64,000 nucleotides of DNA from Tubulanus polymorphus (GCF_964204645.1 NC_134031.1:13308501-13372500); one strand, 5' to 3'; shown: positions 1 to 9,398, counted from the stretch's first letter. The notes: a model not told the origin generated them from the sequence alone. A program made the numbers and translations.

Positions 1-230
1 CAGTGCTGCCATCTTTCAATTTAAGAAAAAACTAATAATAAGAAACGACTGTAATACAATATTCAAATAAAAACAAAATAAATTAATAAAAATAATGAAT
101 ATCTAGAATCCGAAATGACTTATCTGGACAATTTAATTGCTCCACATAGATAGACAAAAGTAGTGAGATGGTGCCGTACGGCTCCCACATGGTGATATTC
201 AATTATTTTTTTTGCTTTTTTTCTAAAATA
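1..230. other. Non-coding end region of element A with a shared motif and a mini-insertion
   Basis: AT-rich sequence without a convincing gene. Bases about 105-175 carry a motif beginning GAATCCGAAATGACTTATCT that recurs, roughly 85% identical, at about 42109-42177 in element B. A 27-nt palindrome-containing insertion interrupts it at 170-196. I do not see the AGTAATTAG terminus here, so the element continues to the left. Confidence 0.6.
170..196. repeat. 27-nt palindromic mini-insertion, copy 1
   Basis: The same 27-nt sequence, with two or three differences, occurs in the opposite orientation at 5864-5890 inside a coding gene. Its core is the palindrome GGTGCCGTACGGCACC, with one mismatch in this copy. 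The element B motif at 42177 reads GAGAT followed directly by ATT, so the empty site is visible. The insertion lies between GAT and ATT and ends in GAT, suggesting a 2-3 base target duplication. Confidence 0.7.
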
Positions 231-598
231 TTAATCCATTTTTTTTATTATCAATTTTGGAATTTCAGAAGTACTTTCATTTTTGATAGCAGTTGGTTCA
301 GAATTACTAATATCATGAATTTTATTTGATTTCTTATACCAATTACACCCAATCAAAATGAATACAATTACAAATCCAACTCTAAAATATAGATATTTAT
401 CAAATATTCTATTATCAGAAGGAGTAGAAATAACAATATTTTCACCATTTTTATTAACATTTTTATTACTTATTTTTTCTTTTACAGCTTTTTTATATTC
501 TTGTGATTTAATTCTAATTGCCGAGACCATTCAATTTGTTTCTGAGTTCTCGGTTTTTTCTTCACAGTTAATTCCTTCACTTCTTTCACCTCGCTCAT
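231..598 (-). pseudogene. Small basic protein with one C-terminal-half membrane segment (frameshifted)
   Basis: This is the homologue of the 122-aa protein at 43021-43389 in element B. The true start appears to be the ATG at 596-598, overlapping the upstream 205-aa gene. The N-terminus is lysine-rich (KKKPRTQKQIEWSRQLE) and matches KKKPRSEKQIKWARELGKR in B. The frame is lost around 510; another frame continues with the hydrophobic stretch FRVGFVIVFILIG and an Asn/Ser-rich tail. Function is unknown. A pair like this (an about 200-aa protein followed by a Lys-rich TM protein) is, from memory, common in invertebrate Polintons. The overlap with the previous gene suggests translational coupling. 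Confidence 0.6.
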
Positions 599-1148
599 TT
601 ATTATAGAAATATTTTTACTTTCAATATTTGAAAATGTTATAACCCCGGTTGATAATAATGTCATAAATCCACCTAATTGAAATGATAAATATCCAATCC
701 ATTTATTTAATTCAGTCATAACTAAATAGTCATTTTTTAAATCGGAATATAATCTATTTTCATTTTCAATTGGTAGTATATAATTACATAATTTACTATA
801 ACCTTTTACTACATTTTCTGATATCGCGTCATTAATTTTAGCTGTTCTCGCGGCTTCATAAATCTTAAATAATCTAATAATTTCAACTGATTTCATTGTA
901 TCTAATTCATTATAAGTTAAATTTTTATCAACAAATTTTTTACATTTTCCAGATGCTATTAATATTTCTAATTGATGTTTACAATAAAGATAATATTCAT
1001 AATTATTATTTGTTGTAACATTATTTAAAGCACCATCATCTGGAGTTAATTTTGTTTCTGTTATTCCTAAATCATCTAAAGTTTTTTCAATTGGAACATC
1101 ACCATTTTTAGATTTTATTTTGTTTTTCACCTCCCATTTATATAACAA
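531..1148 (-). CDS. Conserved Polinton protein of about 200 aa, unknown function
   Basis: The 205-aa product aligns throughout with the 200-aa product at 42426-43028 in B: both contain EKTLDDLGI, then YEYYLYCKH, then LLIASGKCK/LEILIASGKCK, then a NDYLVMTEL block and a hydrophobic stretch near residues 155-175. The start is supported by the T-run/TATAAATG signal just upstream (1149-1172). Relative to B, the stop codon seems lost (TGA to CGA), so the last residues are read-through into the overlapping downstream gene. It lies after the ATPase gene here, but before the integrase in B. I recognise no enzyme motif. A membrane-associated role is possible from the hydrophobic stretch. Confidence 0.7.
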   Translation of the reverse strand: MLYKWEVKNKIKSKNGDVPIEKTLDDLGITETKLTPDDGALNNVTTNNNYEYYLYCKHQLEILIASGKCKKFVDKNLTYNELDTMKSVEIIRLFKIYEAARTAKINDAISENVVKGYSKLCNYILPIENENRLYSDLKNDYLVMTELNKWIGYLSFQLGGFMTLLSTGVITFSNIESKNISIINERGERSEGINCEEKTENSETN

Positions 1149-1164
1149 AAAAATTAATTGTGTG

Positions 1165-1425
1165 ATGTTGCAACTAGAATTTAACTAGAATGTAACTAGA
1201 ATTCAACTAGATTAACAAGCTAGTTGAAATATTGTTGTTTTTGTTTATTTCTAGTTAAATCTAGTTGATTTTTGTTTCAACTACTAACAACTAGAATTCA
1301 ACTAGAATGTAACTAGAATTAAACTAGATTAACAAGCTAGTTAAAATATTGTTAAATCTATTTGATTTTTGTTACAAATACCAATAACTAGAATTCAACG
1401 AGATTAACAAACTAATTGAATTTAA
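1165..1425. repeat. CTAG-rich tandem repeats between the ATPase and the 205-aa gene
   Basis: Two nearly identical units of about 65 bases (about 1175-1240 and 1290-1355), plus a third partial unit at about 1385-1420, are built from AACTAGAATTCAACTAGA-like words. Each unit ends in AACAAGCTAGTT, which is self-complementary over CTAG. The spacing is about 110 bases. A looser CTAG-rich stretch lies at 42225-42380, next to the homologous gene in B, so this may be a regulatory or replication-associated array. Confidence 0.7.
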
Positions 1426-2030
1426 ATAAATTCATATTTAAATGGGTGTTGTAATCTAAATAGTAATTTTGATCTTTTAATATTTTTCAACTTATCCATA
1501 TATTCATTATGTAAATCATGTGGAATAATATCATTTTCCTCAAGTGCATTTTTCATCGATTTTCTATCTTTATTGTAGAATAAAACTAGAAATCTAATGT
1601 TTTCTCTAAAGTCTTTAACAATTGAATTATATTTTTGATTTAAAACCCAAGTTGTTATCCCAAAATGTCTCCCAGAGAAAGCTAAATAGCATAACTCACT
1701 TTCTCTAACTTTTGAATCATGTAGATTAGCACAATCATCTATAATGAATAATGTATTTGATCCTTTATAAATATCAATTGCTATTTTAATACAATTATCT
1801 AAATTTTCTTTTACTGTTTTAGGATCTAATATAATAAATTTATTATTCCTAGTAATATTTCTATCATAAGTTTGATTAAATTCATATGTTGGGCAAAATA
1901 ATACTATATTATCAAAATAGTTTTCATAAACAGGTTCTAATAAATTTAATATAAAATAAGTTTTTCCACAATTTGTTACACCAGAAATTAACATATTATG
2001 AGGCTCAAATATGAATAATTCCTTATTCAT
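1422..2030 (-). CDS. ATP: Genome-packaging ATPase (FtsK/HerA, A32-like)
   Basis: The 202-aa intact protein has a Walker A motif GVTNCGKT near residues 17-24 and a Walker B motif NTLFIIDDCANLHD near residues 92-105. An arginine-containing stretch (SGRHFGITTWVLNQKYN) follows, where sensor or arginine-finger residues sit in this family. The length fits the Polinton packaging ATPase, which is thought to pump DNA into the capsid. Its ATG directly abuts the integrase stop codon (TAAATG), with AT-rich sequence upstream. The B copy at 44479-45090 is also intact. No lesion is seen in this copy. Confidence 0.88.
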   Translation of the reverse strand: MNKELFIFEPHNMLISGVTNCGKTYFILNLLEPVYENYFDNIVLFCPTYEFNQTYDRNITRNNKFIILDPKTVKENLDNCIKIAIDIYKGSNTLFIIDDCANLHDSKVRESELCYLAFSGRHFGITTWVLNQKYNSIVKDFRENIRFLVLFYNKDRKSMKNALEENDIIPHDLHNEYMDKLKNIKRSKLLFRLQHPFKYEFI

Positions 2031-2930
2031 TTATATATTTTTAATTTTACTTGATAATATCCATTCATTGAATTTATCTGGCCATCCAACCCATTTTACC
2101 AAAGAATATTTTTTTCTTTTAATAGTTTTTGTTTTTAATACTTTTTCAATTTTATATTCTTGTTCTAGATTTTCAGTAGTTAAACTTAATTCTTCTTCGT
2201 AAAAGTAGCCATCAACTTCTTCACAATCTAAATCTTCTAATTTATAGACATATACATTTATATCATATCCCTCTATCAATTTTGGTAAAACATCAATCCA
2301 TTTAAAAGTATTATTTGCTGTAAAATATTTCCACATTCTTGTTCTTAATGTTCTATTAAATCGTTCAACAACTGCTGCTTTTTTATCCGATTTTGTTGAA
2401 AAATATTCAATATTATGATTATCTAAGAGTTCATGAACAAGTGAATTATCAAACTCTTTTCCATCATCAAATTGTATTTTTTCTGGTTTTAGTTTATCAT
2501 CCGAAAGAAATTTTCTTAAAACATTTGATGTTTGTACAGCATCTTTTCTATAAAGTGGGAAACTCCATACATAACGACTAAAAATATCAATTATATTCAA
2601 TAACCACCAATAATCATCATTATCTTTCTTAACATTTTTCATATCAATTAAATCTCCTTGCCACTGTTGATCTACATAACTTACCATAGTTTAACGAGTT
2701 TTATATTTTCTAACAATTTTTTTATGTGTTGTGTATGTTGGTTGTTCTAACATAAATTCATTTATATCTTTATATTTAACTAAATTTTGTGGGGTTATCT
2801 TATCTAATTTATCTTGTTTTACTTTACGCCATATATTTTTAGTAGAAGAATAAGCAACCGAACTCTCAGGGTTGTAATATAAATTTCTTAAATATTGTTC
2901 TTTAGTATTAGGAGTTTTTTTACCACCCAT
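2031..2930 (-). pseudogene. INT: Retroviral-type integrase with C-terminal chromodomain (broken)
   Basis: Catalytic D,D-35-E landmarks are visible: Asp in QGDLIDMKN, Asp in IQFDDGKEF and Glu in AAVVERFNRTLR. The C-terminus (KYSLVKWVGWPDKFNEWIL) is a chromodomain. The first 79 codons (2691-2930) are cut off by a nonsense codon: TAA stands where B has AAA (2697 region). Compared with B, about 70 residues between the catalytic core and the chromodomain are missing in frame; the join lies near residue 150 of the second part. In the virus this protein would integrate the genome, giving 6-bp target duplications. This copy is probably non-functional. Confidence 0.85.
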
Positions 2931-2960
2931 TTATATATCCTTAATTTTAACTTTATATTT

Positions 2961-4209
2961 CTAATATTGAATACTATCTAATTGTGAATTTACAATATTT
3001 AATTGCGCGTCAGATATAATATAAATATGCATTTTAAAATTTAAGCTTCCTTTTTTCTTTTTCATGAATAATTGTATTCCATCTTTAGTGTTCTGTAGTT
3101 TTTTCCCAGAACCATGTAATGAATTATCCTCTGTTGTTCTAAAATCTAACCATAATGCATATTTATTGCCGGTATAATAATCAATTTGATTAATATTACA
3201 ATTTTCAAATGATTTTACTTTTTCATTCATAAAATGTTTTCTAATTTCTGGCCATTGATCAATCATTCTCATTCCTTGGCAAAATATTTTATTTGCTATT
3301 CCTTCGATAGTTATTTCTACTTTTGTTATTTCAGGATTATAATAATTATCTACCTTTATTGCACCATTAGAATATGTTGCAATGGTAAAAAATATTAATA
3401 TACCTTTAATAGATCTTCTTGGGAAGTTAATATTCTCATTAATTATTTCATCATTTGCATTAATAGTTACGGTTTTAAATTTATCAATATAATCATATAA
3501 TAATGAAAATCCTTGATTGTATTGAGTTTGAATTATACTTGAAATATTTTCATCAGTTACTGTATCATATTCTAAACATATATTCGATAATTTATAACTC
3601 ATATCTTTAACAACGCTAGATAATACAATTTCATTTACAGGAGCAAATGTTATCTCAAATATAATATCTTCTTGAATTGCGTATTTATATAAAGGTGCAT
3701 TATTATTTATCAATTCAAAATCTAATGGAATTTTATATTTGCTTCCATAAATCTTTTTAATCAAATTATCTGTGGCACGAGTTACTATTACGTCATTAGC
3801 TCCTGATCTTAATTTATTATGGTTTTCCGATTGGATGCCTTGAAATATCATATTATTTCTATTTTCTTTAGTTAACCATAAATCTTTATAATGCATAAAT
3901 GAATTATAATCATCTAATGAGAAAACTGTTTCCGGACCAATCTTTATAGTTAATTTTTTAATCAAATATCTTCCAACATTATCAACAACATAATTGTTAT
4001 CATATACCAGTTACTTTTATATTGGCTGATAAATAAATACTATTTGGAACATAAAAAGTATTTTGTGTTAACCTAGGAATTCTAACATATAAAGTTTCAT
4101 CGGGATTAATATTTGAAGGGTTATGAGTAATTATATGATATGATCTTTCTGCTTTAATAGCATTAGATATTCTAGAAATCTTAGAAGGACTTATATAACT
4201 CCCACTCAT
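2961..4209 (-). pseudogene. MCP: Major capsid protein, double jelly-roll (one frameshift)
   Basis: It aligns end to end with the intact 415-aa product at 37921-39168. The N-terminal 69 residues (4000-4209) include SGSYISPSKISRISNAIK and the strand LYVRIPRLTQNTFYVP. The remaining 334 residues begin at IKKLTIKIGPETVFSLDDY. The break near 4005-4015 replaces an Asn-rich segment present in B and is a frameshift. The start is set by the signal at 4210-4230 (T-run, then AATAAATGAG). Assignment as MCP rests on Polinton gene order, length and the RIPRLTQNTFYVP-like opening strand. It sits between the coiled-coil gene and the integrase, as in C. Confidence 0.8.
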
Positions 4210-4230
4210 TTATTAAACAAAAAAATTAAT
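4210..4230 (-). promoter_or_regulatory. Poxvirus-late-like promoter of the MCP gene
   Basis: In gene sense the sequence is TTAATTTTTTTGTTTAATAA directly followed by ATGAG. The T7 run, about 6-base spacer and TAAATG overlapping the start recur before most genes of the three Polintons. Confidence 0.6.
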
Positions 4231-4233
4231 TAT

Positions 4234-5718
4234 TTATTTTTTATTATTTTTTTCTTGATATCTTTTTGATATCATATTTACTAACCCAAAAAGAATAGCA
4301 CTTACAACTGTGATTAAAAATAAAATAATATGTTCAGCAGCAAAGTTAAGAATATTACCTGCAGATTTCAATATAAAACCAACAATTGATGCAATAACTC
4401 CAGGTAAAGCTGCAGCAGATTTTTTAGATAGTTCCCATAAATATTTTGCTAATTTCTTTAAACCATCCTTAACTTTATCTTGTATAGAATTATTGCCTGG
4501 AGGTTTATCTGGTTTATTGGGAGTGGGAGTAGGAGTAGATTTTAAAGCATTTGATATAGCTAAACCTATTGTTGTAAATACCATAGTTACAGATGTTAGA
4601 ATTGAAAGAATTGTTATTCCTTCTAACTTAAATAATAATTTTATTCTGTCTTTTAATGATATTTTAGAATTTGGTTTTATCAACAAATCTTTAAAAATAA
4701 CTTTTCATCTATTAATATTATAATCATATGATTTTAATAATGTATCTCTTTCTTCTTTTTGTAATTCTTTGTTATATTTTAAATCATCTATTTCTTTTTC
4801 TAAACGTAATTCTTTTTGTCTATATTCTATTTCATCAATTACTTGATGATCTAAATCAGACTTTAATTGTTCTATTTCTTTATTTTTATCAGTTAATTCT
4901 TTTTCTAAAGTTCTAATTTTTTGATCTCTTATACTTTTATTATGTGCAATTTTATCAGCTTCATTTCTTATACTAATAATTTCTCTAATTGCTTCATCAG
5001 AAAATATATTTAAATCTTCTAATTGTTGATCTGTTGCATCAAGTAATCCATTCGGTAAAAGTTTTTCAGTTTGAACTTCGTTTGATTTAATTTTACTAGT
5101 TTTGGAAGTTTTATTCTGTTCAGAAGTTGTTTCTATTTCCGATTTCTTTTTGATTATTTTAAATAAGTCATCAATTCTTTGTTTAAATACTCTTATATTA
5201 TTATCTCTTTCTTCTTGTGTTACATTTTCTATTTCATTACTATTTCTTATTCTCTTAATTCTTTCTGTTTCTAAATTTTTCAAAGTTGATTCCGCTAATA
5301 TTTTACTTTGTCTTGTCCTTTGATTAGTGATATCAATATAATAATCACCATCCAAATGATAATAATATTTACCATCTAAAAACTTTAACTCTTGTGCTAA
5401 AATTCTGGTGTCTCTAAAATTTATATTATATTCAGATCTTTCAAATATATGTTGTAATCTAAGCGCTTGGTTTATATTTTCTAAATCTTGTCTTTCTAAA
5501 CCTGGGTCTAAATTTTCAGGATTTATTCTCGATCTAGTTCTTCTATCAAATTCATCTGTTGATGGGGCTTTAGTATCAGGTCTTGATAAATTAGAATTAT
5601 ATGCCGTTTTATTATCATTACTGAAACTTGTTTCACTAAAATCAGGTTGTTGTTCATCACTTATACCGGGTTCATCTAAAGGATCCAATGGAATATCTTC
5701 TCCACCTTCTACATCCAT
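4234..5718 (-). pseudogene. Coiled-coil protein with C-terminal membrane domain, split by a stop
   Basis: The upstream 337 residues are charged and predicted coiled coil: long Glu/Lys/Leu stretches, with the conserved block EKLLPNGLLDATDQQLEDL near residue 220 and EIISIRNEADKIAHNKSIRD after it. A stop follows NINR near 4705. The next open stretch (from about 4686) has no ATG and continues with IKPNSKISLKDRI, a hydrophobic segment, a Pro-rich linker (TPTPTPNKPDKPPG) and two more hydrophobic segments. In B and C these parts read as one frame across the join (YGNNFKRLKDVFKRYLIKP). I therefore treat it as one gene broken in A. Function is unknown; a structural or membrane-associated virion protein is a guess. 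Confidence 0.65.
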
Positions 5719-5734
5719 TTATATAATAAAAAAA

Positions 5735-7063
5735 TTAAAATTTAAAATATAATATTCCTCCGATTACAATTCCTATACAAGTTATAGCTAATTTAGTATT
5801 TTCATGGGATTTATTATCATCATTTAGTTTAATTATATCATGTTGAATAATATCAGTTCTAATATCACCGTGTGGGTGCCGTACGGCACCATTTTCTGAT
5901 GTATTATAATCTTTTATTTTGGAATCATTATCCAATTTAATATTCTTAGTTTTAGTTTCTGTTGATTGAATATGTTTTTTATTTTTTTCACCTTCCATTA
6001 ATTTTGGAGCAGTAATAATCTTTTTATTTATATCATTCAATCCAAATGAATTATTTATTGTTGCAGTTTTAATTAGATTATTATAACCAATTATATTTCC
6101 CATCTTCAATACTAAATCATTAGAAATAATTAATAGATTAGGGCCTATACAATAATTAAGTCTTACATGTGATTTATCTAAATAATTTTGATATCTTATA
6201 ATGTTTTCTGGAATCGATCTATTTTTATCATTATGAATTGAATCTTCAAATAAAACTTTAAACTGTTTCTGCGCATCGAATGAAGTGTTATCATTTCCAA
6301 TTATTGGGGATCTTGTTTCAACTTGAGCGCCTAAAATACATATCAAATAAATTCTAATAGATTGATTTATTCTTTGTATACCTGATTTTGTAAAACCTTC
6401 ACCATTTTCTAAAATGAAATTAACCCAACCATTATTATTATCAATTCTATAATTATGATAAGCTGAAATTCTATGCATATAATCAATTCTTTTTATTTCA
6501 AACTCTTCACCAACACCTTGCAATTTACCATGCGCTCTGAAATCGGAATTAATATTTATATTAAATTCATTACATATTTTATAAAACTTAGATATATTAA
6601 TATTATTATCCAATTCTTTTAAATATTTAGACCCGGGTAAAGGACATTCTAATTCATTTAATATTATTCTGATTTGAAAATATGTGTGAAATCTAAATAT
6701 TGTGTGAATTAATTTTAAATCAGAATACTTTAAATTTTTATCTAAGTTATTTAAATGATCATTCCAACTTATTCCACATCCTGTTGTTGCACAATAAACA
6801 GCAAAATCTAATTGGTTGTGCCAATATTTCATATTAGATTCTACTTTATATATATGATATTCATCTCGAGTAAAAGTAACTTCATATGTATTAAATATAT
6901 TTTCCATTTTAGAAATAAAAAACTGTGATTCAGTAACATAAATTTCTAAATTAGTTAATGAATCTAAAACTACATTTTTATATGTAATATTTTTCTTAAA
7001 ATCTATTGCCGGAATATTATATTTAATTGATTTATTATATTGGAAAGCTTTTGGAAACCCCAT
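5735..7063 (-). CDS. 442-aa conserved Polinton protein with C-terminal anchor, unknown function
   Basis: This intact protein starts MGFPKAFQYNKSIKY after the signal TTAATTTTTTAGTTATATAAATGG. A well-conserved core FAVYCATTGCGISWNDHL lies near residues 88-105. PLPGSKYLKELDNN, RINQSIRIYLICILGAQVETRSP and a basic, Asn-rich tail follow, ending in one membrane segment (AITCIGIVIGGILYF). The same family is present, broken, in B (35110-36489) and C (59940-61237). A 27-nt insertion adds nine in-frame codons near residue 391 in this copy only. I do not recognise a catalytic triad, so I do not call it the Polinton protease. Its high conservation suggests a core virion role. Confidence 0.7.
   Translation of the reverse strand: MGFPKAFQYNKSIKYNIPAIDFKKNITYKNVVLDSLTNLEIYVTESQFFISKMENIFNTYEVTFTRDEYHIYKVESNMKYWHNQLDFAVYCATTGCGISWNDHLNNLDKNLKYSDLKLIHTIFRFHTYFQIRIILNELECPLPGSKYLKELDNNINISKFYKICNEFNININSDFRAHGKLQGVGEEFEIKRIDYMHRISAYHNYRIDNNNGWVNFILENGEGFTKSGIQRINQSIRIYLICILGAQVETRSPIIGNDNTSFDAQKQFKVLFEDSIHNDKNRSIPENIIRYQNYLDKSHVRLNYCIGPNLLIISNDLVLKMGNIIGYNNLIKTATINNSFGLNDINKKIITAPKLMEGEKNKKHIQSTETKTKNIKLDNDSKIKDYNTSENGAVRHPHGDIRTDIIQHDIIKLNDDNKSHENTKLAITCIGIVIGGILYFKF
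5864..5890 (-). repeat. 27-nt palindromic mini-insertion, copy 2, in frame inside the 442-aa gene
   Basis: It adds the nine codons GAVRHPHGD between SEN and IRTD. Both B (TCAGAAAATATTAGAAC) and C lack it, so the empty site is clear. It contains the perfect 16-nt palindrome GGTGCCGTACGGCACC. It matches the insertion at 170-196 and lands before the same ATT trinucleotide. Confidence 0.75.
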
Positions 7064-7079
7064 TTATATAACTAAAAAA

Positions 7080-7514
7080 TTAATAATTAACTAATTCTTT
7101 TAATAATTTATCTTGTTCTTCAACTGTTATATGGCCATTTAAACTTATTATATAATCTAGTGTATTCTTTAATTTATTAATTTCTTTTATATTAGTTTTG
7201 ATTTTTTCTTTATTACTTTTTATATTTAATTTTGAACTTATACCAGTTAAAACACTTGAACTTAATCCTAATACACCAATTGATATAGCTAAAGGTGTTA
7301 ATGGGCTGAATATTGCTAGAAATGTTATTACAGAACTAATTGTAACCGAACCACTTATAATCAAATAATATATAATTTTACTTTTTAAATATTTTTTCTT
7401 TTTTATCTTTAAGTCACTTTCAAATTCTAATATTTGTTTTTCTAAATATGTTTTTAATTTAGTTTTATTTATATCATGAGGAATAATATCAATATTATCA
7501 ACTTTATCTTCCAT
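7080..7514 (-). CDS. 144-aa protein with paired membrane segments, unknown function
   Basis: The intact protein has a charged N-terminal helix (KTYLEKQILEFESDLKIKKKK), two adjacent hydrophobic stretches near residues 48-90 (YYLIISGSVTISSVITFL and LAIFSPLTPLAISIGVLGL) and a second charged helix. The C copy at 59489-59923 is collinear and intact. In B the same gene is fused by deletion to the next gene. It is preceded by TAATTTTTTTTCTAAATAAATGG. Function is unknown; a small virion or host-membrane protein would fit. Confidence 0.7.
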   Translation of the reverse strand: MEDKVDNIDIIPHDINKTKLKTYLEKQILEFESDLKIKKKKYLKSKIIYYLIISGSVTISSVITFLAIFSPLTPLAISIGVLGLSSSVLTGISSKLNIKSNKEKIKTNIKEINKLKNTLDYIISLNGHITVEEQDKLLKELVNY

Positions 7515-7533
7515 TTATTTAGAAAAAAAATTA

Positions 7534-7956
7534 CTAATTAGTAAATTTATACGCTACAAATATAACAATAACAGTTCCGCCTAAAATCCAAATTATTTCA
7601 TATTTCTGTTGTTCTTTACTCGGGGTATAATAATCTGATAATTTAGGTTTGTATAGATGTAATTTTTCTTTATTTGTTACTGCGTTATATAAACTCATTG
7701 CATCATCAACTGATTGAAAATCTCTATGTGAAATCTTCTGATCATATCATTCTTTATTGATGTAATCCATATAGTTTTGTCTCTTTTCTCTATATTCTTC
7801 TGCAGCTTTATTATATTTCTCTAACGCTAAGTTATGTCTTCTTTGTTCTCCTAATGAACTATTTTTATCAATATGTTTAAATAAATATCCACCACCAGTA
7901 AATGCCAAAGCGTTAACAATTGCCGATCCTATAATAGTTATAATTGCAGAAGCCAT
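7534..7956 (-). pseudogene. 135-aa-type small membrane protein, truncated by nonsense codon
   Basis: The N-terminus is a membrane segment (IITIIGSAIVNALAFTGGGYLF), followed by a basic helix ending MDYINKE. There TGA replaces the TTA found in C and B (GAATGATATGATCAG against GAATTATATGATCAG). The downstream frame still encodes the B/C C-terminus, with a second hydrophobic segment. The complete gene is seen at 59062-59469. Preceded by TAATTTTTTTACTAAATAAATGG. Confidence 0.7.
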
Positions 7957-7980
7957 TTATTTAGTAAAAAAATTATGCAT

Positions 7981-8201
7981 TTATATGGGAGGAATATTTT
8001 TTTTTTTCCAAATAATCAATAGTTAAATTAGATAAAGTAACTGCTAATGTTAATTTTAAAATATCATTTATATCAAATCTATCAACATTAACACTTCCCA
8101 TTTTAAATACTTTTTTTTAATACCATTGAATAACCAACAGTTCCAACTGATAGTAATGCTCCATTATATAATCCAGTTATTATCCACTTATTATCACTCA
8201 T
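7981..8201 (-). pseudogene. 73-aa-type small hydrophobic protein, frameshifted at an A-run
   Basis: It is homologous to the intact 73-aa gene at 58816-59037 (start MSDNKWIITGLYNGALLSVG). Here the run after the MVLKK codons is eight A's instead of seven, which shifts the frame. A second run of A's near 8008 is also long. Only about one hydrophobic segment is obvious. Preceded by TAATTTTTTTGATTAATAAATGAG. Confidence 0.65.
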
Positions 8202-8204
8202 TTA

Positions 8205-8558
8205 TTAATCAAAAAAATTACTATCTTCAAAATATTTAGTTATCTTAGTGATGATTATTTCAACATTTATTTTATTACTAGTTTCATTTGTATATATTTC
8301 AATTATTATTTTTTTAATATCATCGATGATAAAATCTTCATCTAATTCATAAAATCTTAAAGATTCCTTAATTAAATTAGTAATCTTTTCTACATTTAAT
8401 GTTTCTTTATCTATTGTTGTTTCATACTCAAATGTTGTTTCATTAGAAAATGCAATATTTTTGATATGTGTAATTACATCATTCATGTTAAATTTCATTT
8501 CTTTCTCACGTTTGAAATCAAATCCAAAACATATACTCGGTCCAACAGTTATATTCAT
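8205..8558 (-). CDS. 117-aa conserved Polinton protein, unknown function
   Basis: The intact protein begins MNITVGPSICFGFDFKREKEMKF and is acidic in its second half (ELDEDFIIDDIKK). It has no membrane segment or recognisable motif. It is collinear with broken copies in B (28807-29161) and C (58454-58812), always between the penton gene and the small hydrophobic gene. The promoter-like signal GTAATTTTTCACCTATATAAATG overlaps the end of the upstream gene. Function unknown. Confidence 0.65.
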   Translation of the reverse strand: MNITVGPSICFGFDFKREKEMKFNMNDVITHIKNIAFSNETTFEYETTIDKETLNVEKITNLIKESLRFYELDEDFIIDDIKKIIIEIYTNETSNKINVEIIITKITKYFEDSNFFD

Positions 8559-8574
8559 TTATATAGGTGAAAAA

Positions 8575-9330
8575 TTACTCTTTACATCTTATAACTAATT
8601 CATAAATTACAGGAAAGTTATTCAAATCAATTAAATAACCATTGTGATTTCTTATTTCTAATTTAAAATTATTGAAATGCGGAATACAAGGTTTAAAATC
8701 ACATTCAGCTAAATTATAATTTATTTGCGTTCCAAATTGTTTAACATTCTTCAATGGTAAAATATTTAATAAACCAGAATTACAAATTGTATCTTTAGTT
8801 GCTTCAAATGTTTTTGTAGGATCAATTAAATTGCAATAAATATAAAAATGTGTAAAAGGTATTATATTTGTATAAGTATCAATATTTGAATAATGTCTAT
8901 CCGGAAGAATTCCAAACAGTTTAGCTAAAGGTTTTCTTACTAGAAATCTATGTTGTTCATTAGTTAACTTTATTCTTATTTTATTCGAACTATCACTTTT
9001 GATGAATTTAATTTCAAATCGAGCAGCTGAGCCCATTTTTAAACGAGCTCTTTTATTAATATCTTGCGCTAATGTTTCTAAATTATATAATCCTGGTTTT
9101 AGATAGAGATGAAACCATTTATTCAAATTTCTATCATAAATTTTAAAAGCTAAATGATCAAGACTTTTATTCGATATATTATGAAAAGAATTACATAAAC
9201 TTATATTAACTAATTTTAAATCTACACAATTCTCGAATTCTCTATCTAATTGTACTAGTAAATTATGTGATTTATAATTTGTAAGTTTTCTAGAATCAAC
9301 AAATATTCTGTATTCTTTTAATTCTACCAT
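8575..9330 (-). CDS. mCP: Penton-like minor capsid protein (single jelly-roll)
   Basis: The intact 251-aa protein opens with EYRIFVDSRKL, a short beta-strand start typical of viral penton-type proteins. It has FHLYLKPGLYNLETLAQDIN near residues 75-95 and a central LAKLFGILPD. This PGxY...L...IN pattern is what I associate with the minor capsid (penton) protein of Polintons and adintoviruses. Size and gene order agree. It would form capsid vertices next to the MCP. The B copy (28035-28790) is also intact and differs at only about 20 positions; the C copy is broken. The start ATG lies after GGTAATTTTTTTATGTTATAAATA. Confidence 0.75.
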   Translation of the reverse strand: MVELKEYRIFVDSRKLTNYKSHNLLVQLDREFENCVDLKLVNISLCNSFHNISNKSLDHLAFKIYDRNLNKWFHLYLKPGLYNLETLAQDINKRARLKMGSAARFEIKFIKSDSSNKIRIKLTNEQHRFLVRKPLAKLFGILPDRHYSNIDTYTNIIPFTHFYIYCNLIDPTKTFEATKDTICNSGLLNILPLKNVKQFGTQINYNLAECDFKPCIPHFNNFKLEIRNHNGYLIDLNNFPVIYELVIRCKE

Positions 9331-9398
9331 TATTTATAACATAAAAAAATTACCGCTCATCACTAAAAATTAATCTTAATAAAATTTTTCCTTAATAA
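9331..9398. promoter_or_regulatory. Divergent promoter between penton and zinc-ribbon genes
   Basis: Two diverging genes share 68 bases. The minus-strand signal is TAATTTTTTTATGTTATAAATA before the penton ATG. The plus-strand signal is TAAAATTTTTCCTTAATAAATGG before the zinc-ribbon gene. In C the equivalent gap (57619-57686) has the same design. Confidence 0.6.

Noticed and set aside
3-15. GTGCTGCCATCTT at the window start also occurs in the gypsy LTR at about 20192
   Set aside because: Only 13 bases with no extension on either side; too short to call the window start an LTR.
1165-1425. CRISPR-like array
   Set aside because: Units are degenerate, without uniform spacers, in a eukaryotic element without cas genes.
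5102-5752. Long plus-strand frames opposite the coiled-coil gene, and similar antisense frames at 37360-37890 and 62105-62635
   Set aside because: They are antisense shadows of AT-rich coding sequence: Leu/Ser/Ile-rich, no promoter signal, and no independent conservation.
5735-7063. 442-aa protein as the adenain-like Polinton protease
   Set aside because: I cannot see a convincing His...Asp/Glu...Cys order, and it has a C-terminal anchor, so no function is assigned.
8090-8130. Programmed frameshifting at the A-run of the 73-aa gene
   Set aside because: The run length differs in all three copies and C is directly in frame, so slippage decay is simpler. Kept only as a low-interest observation.
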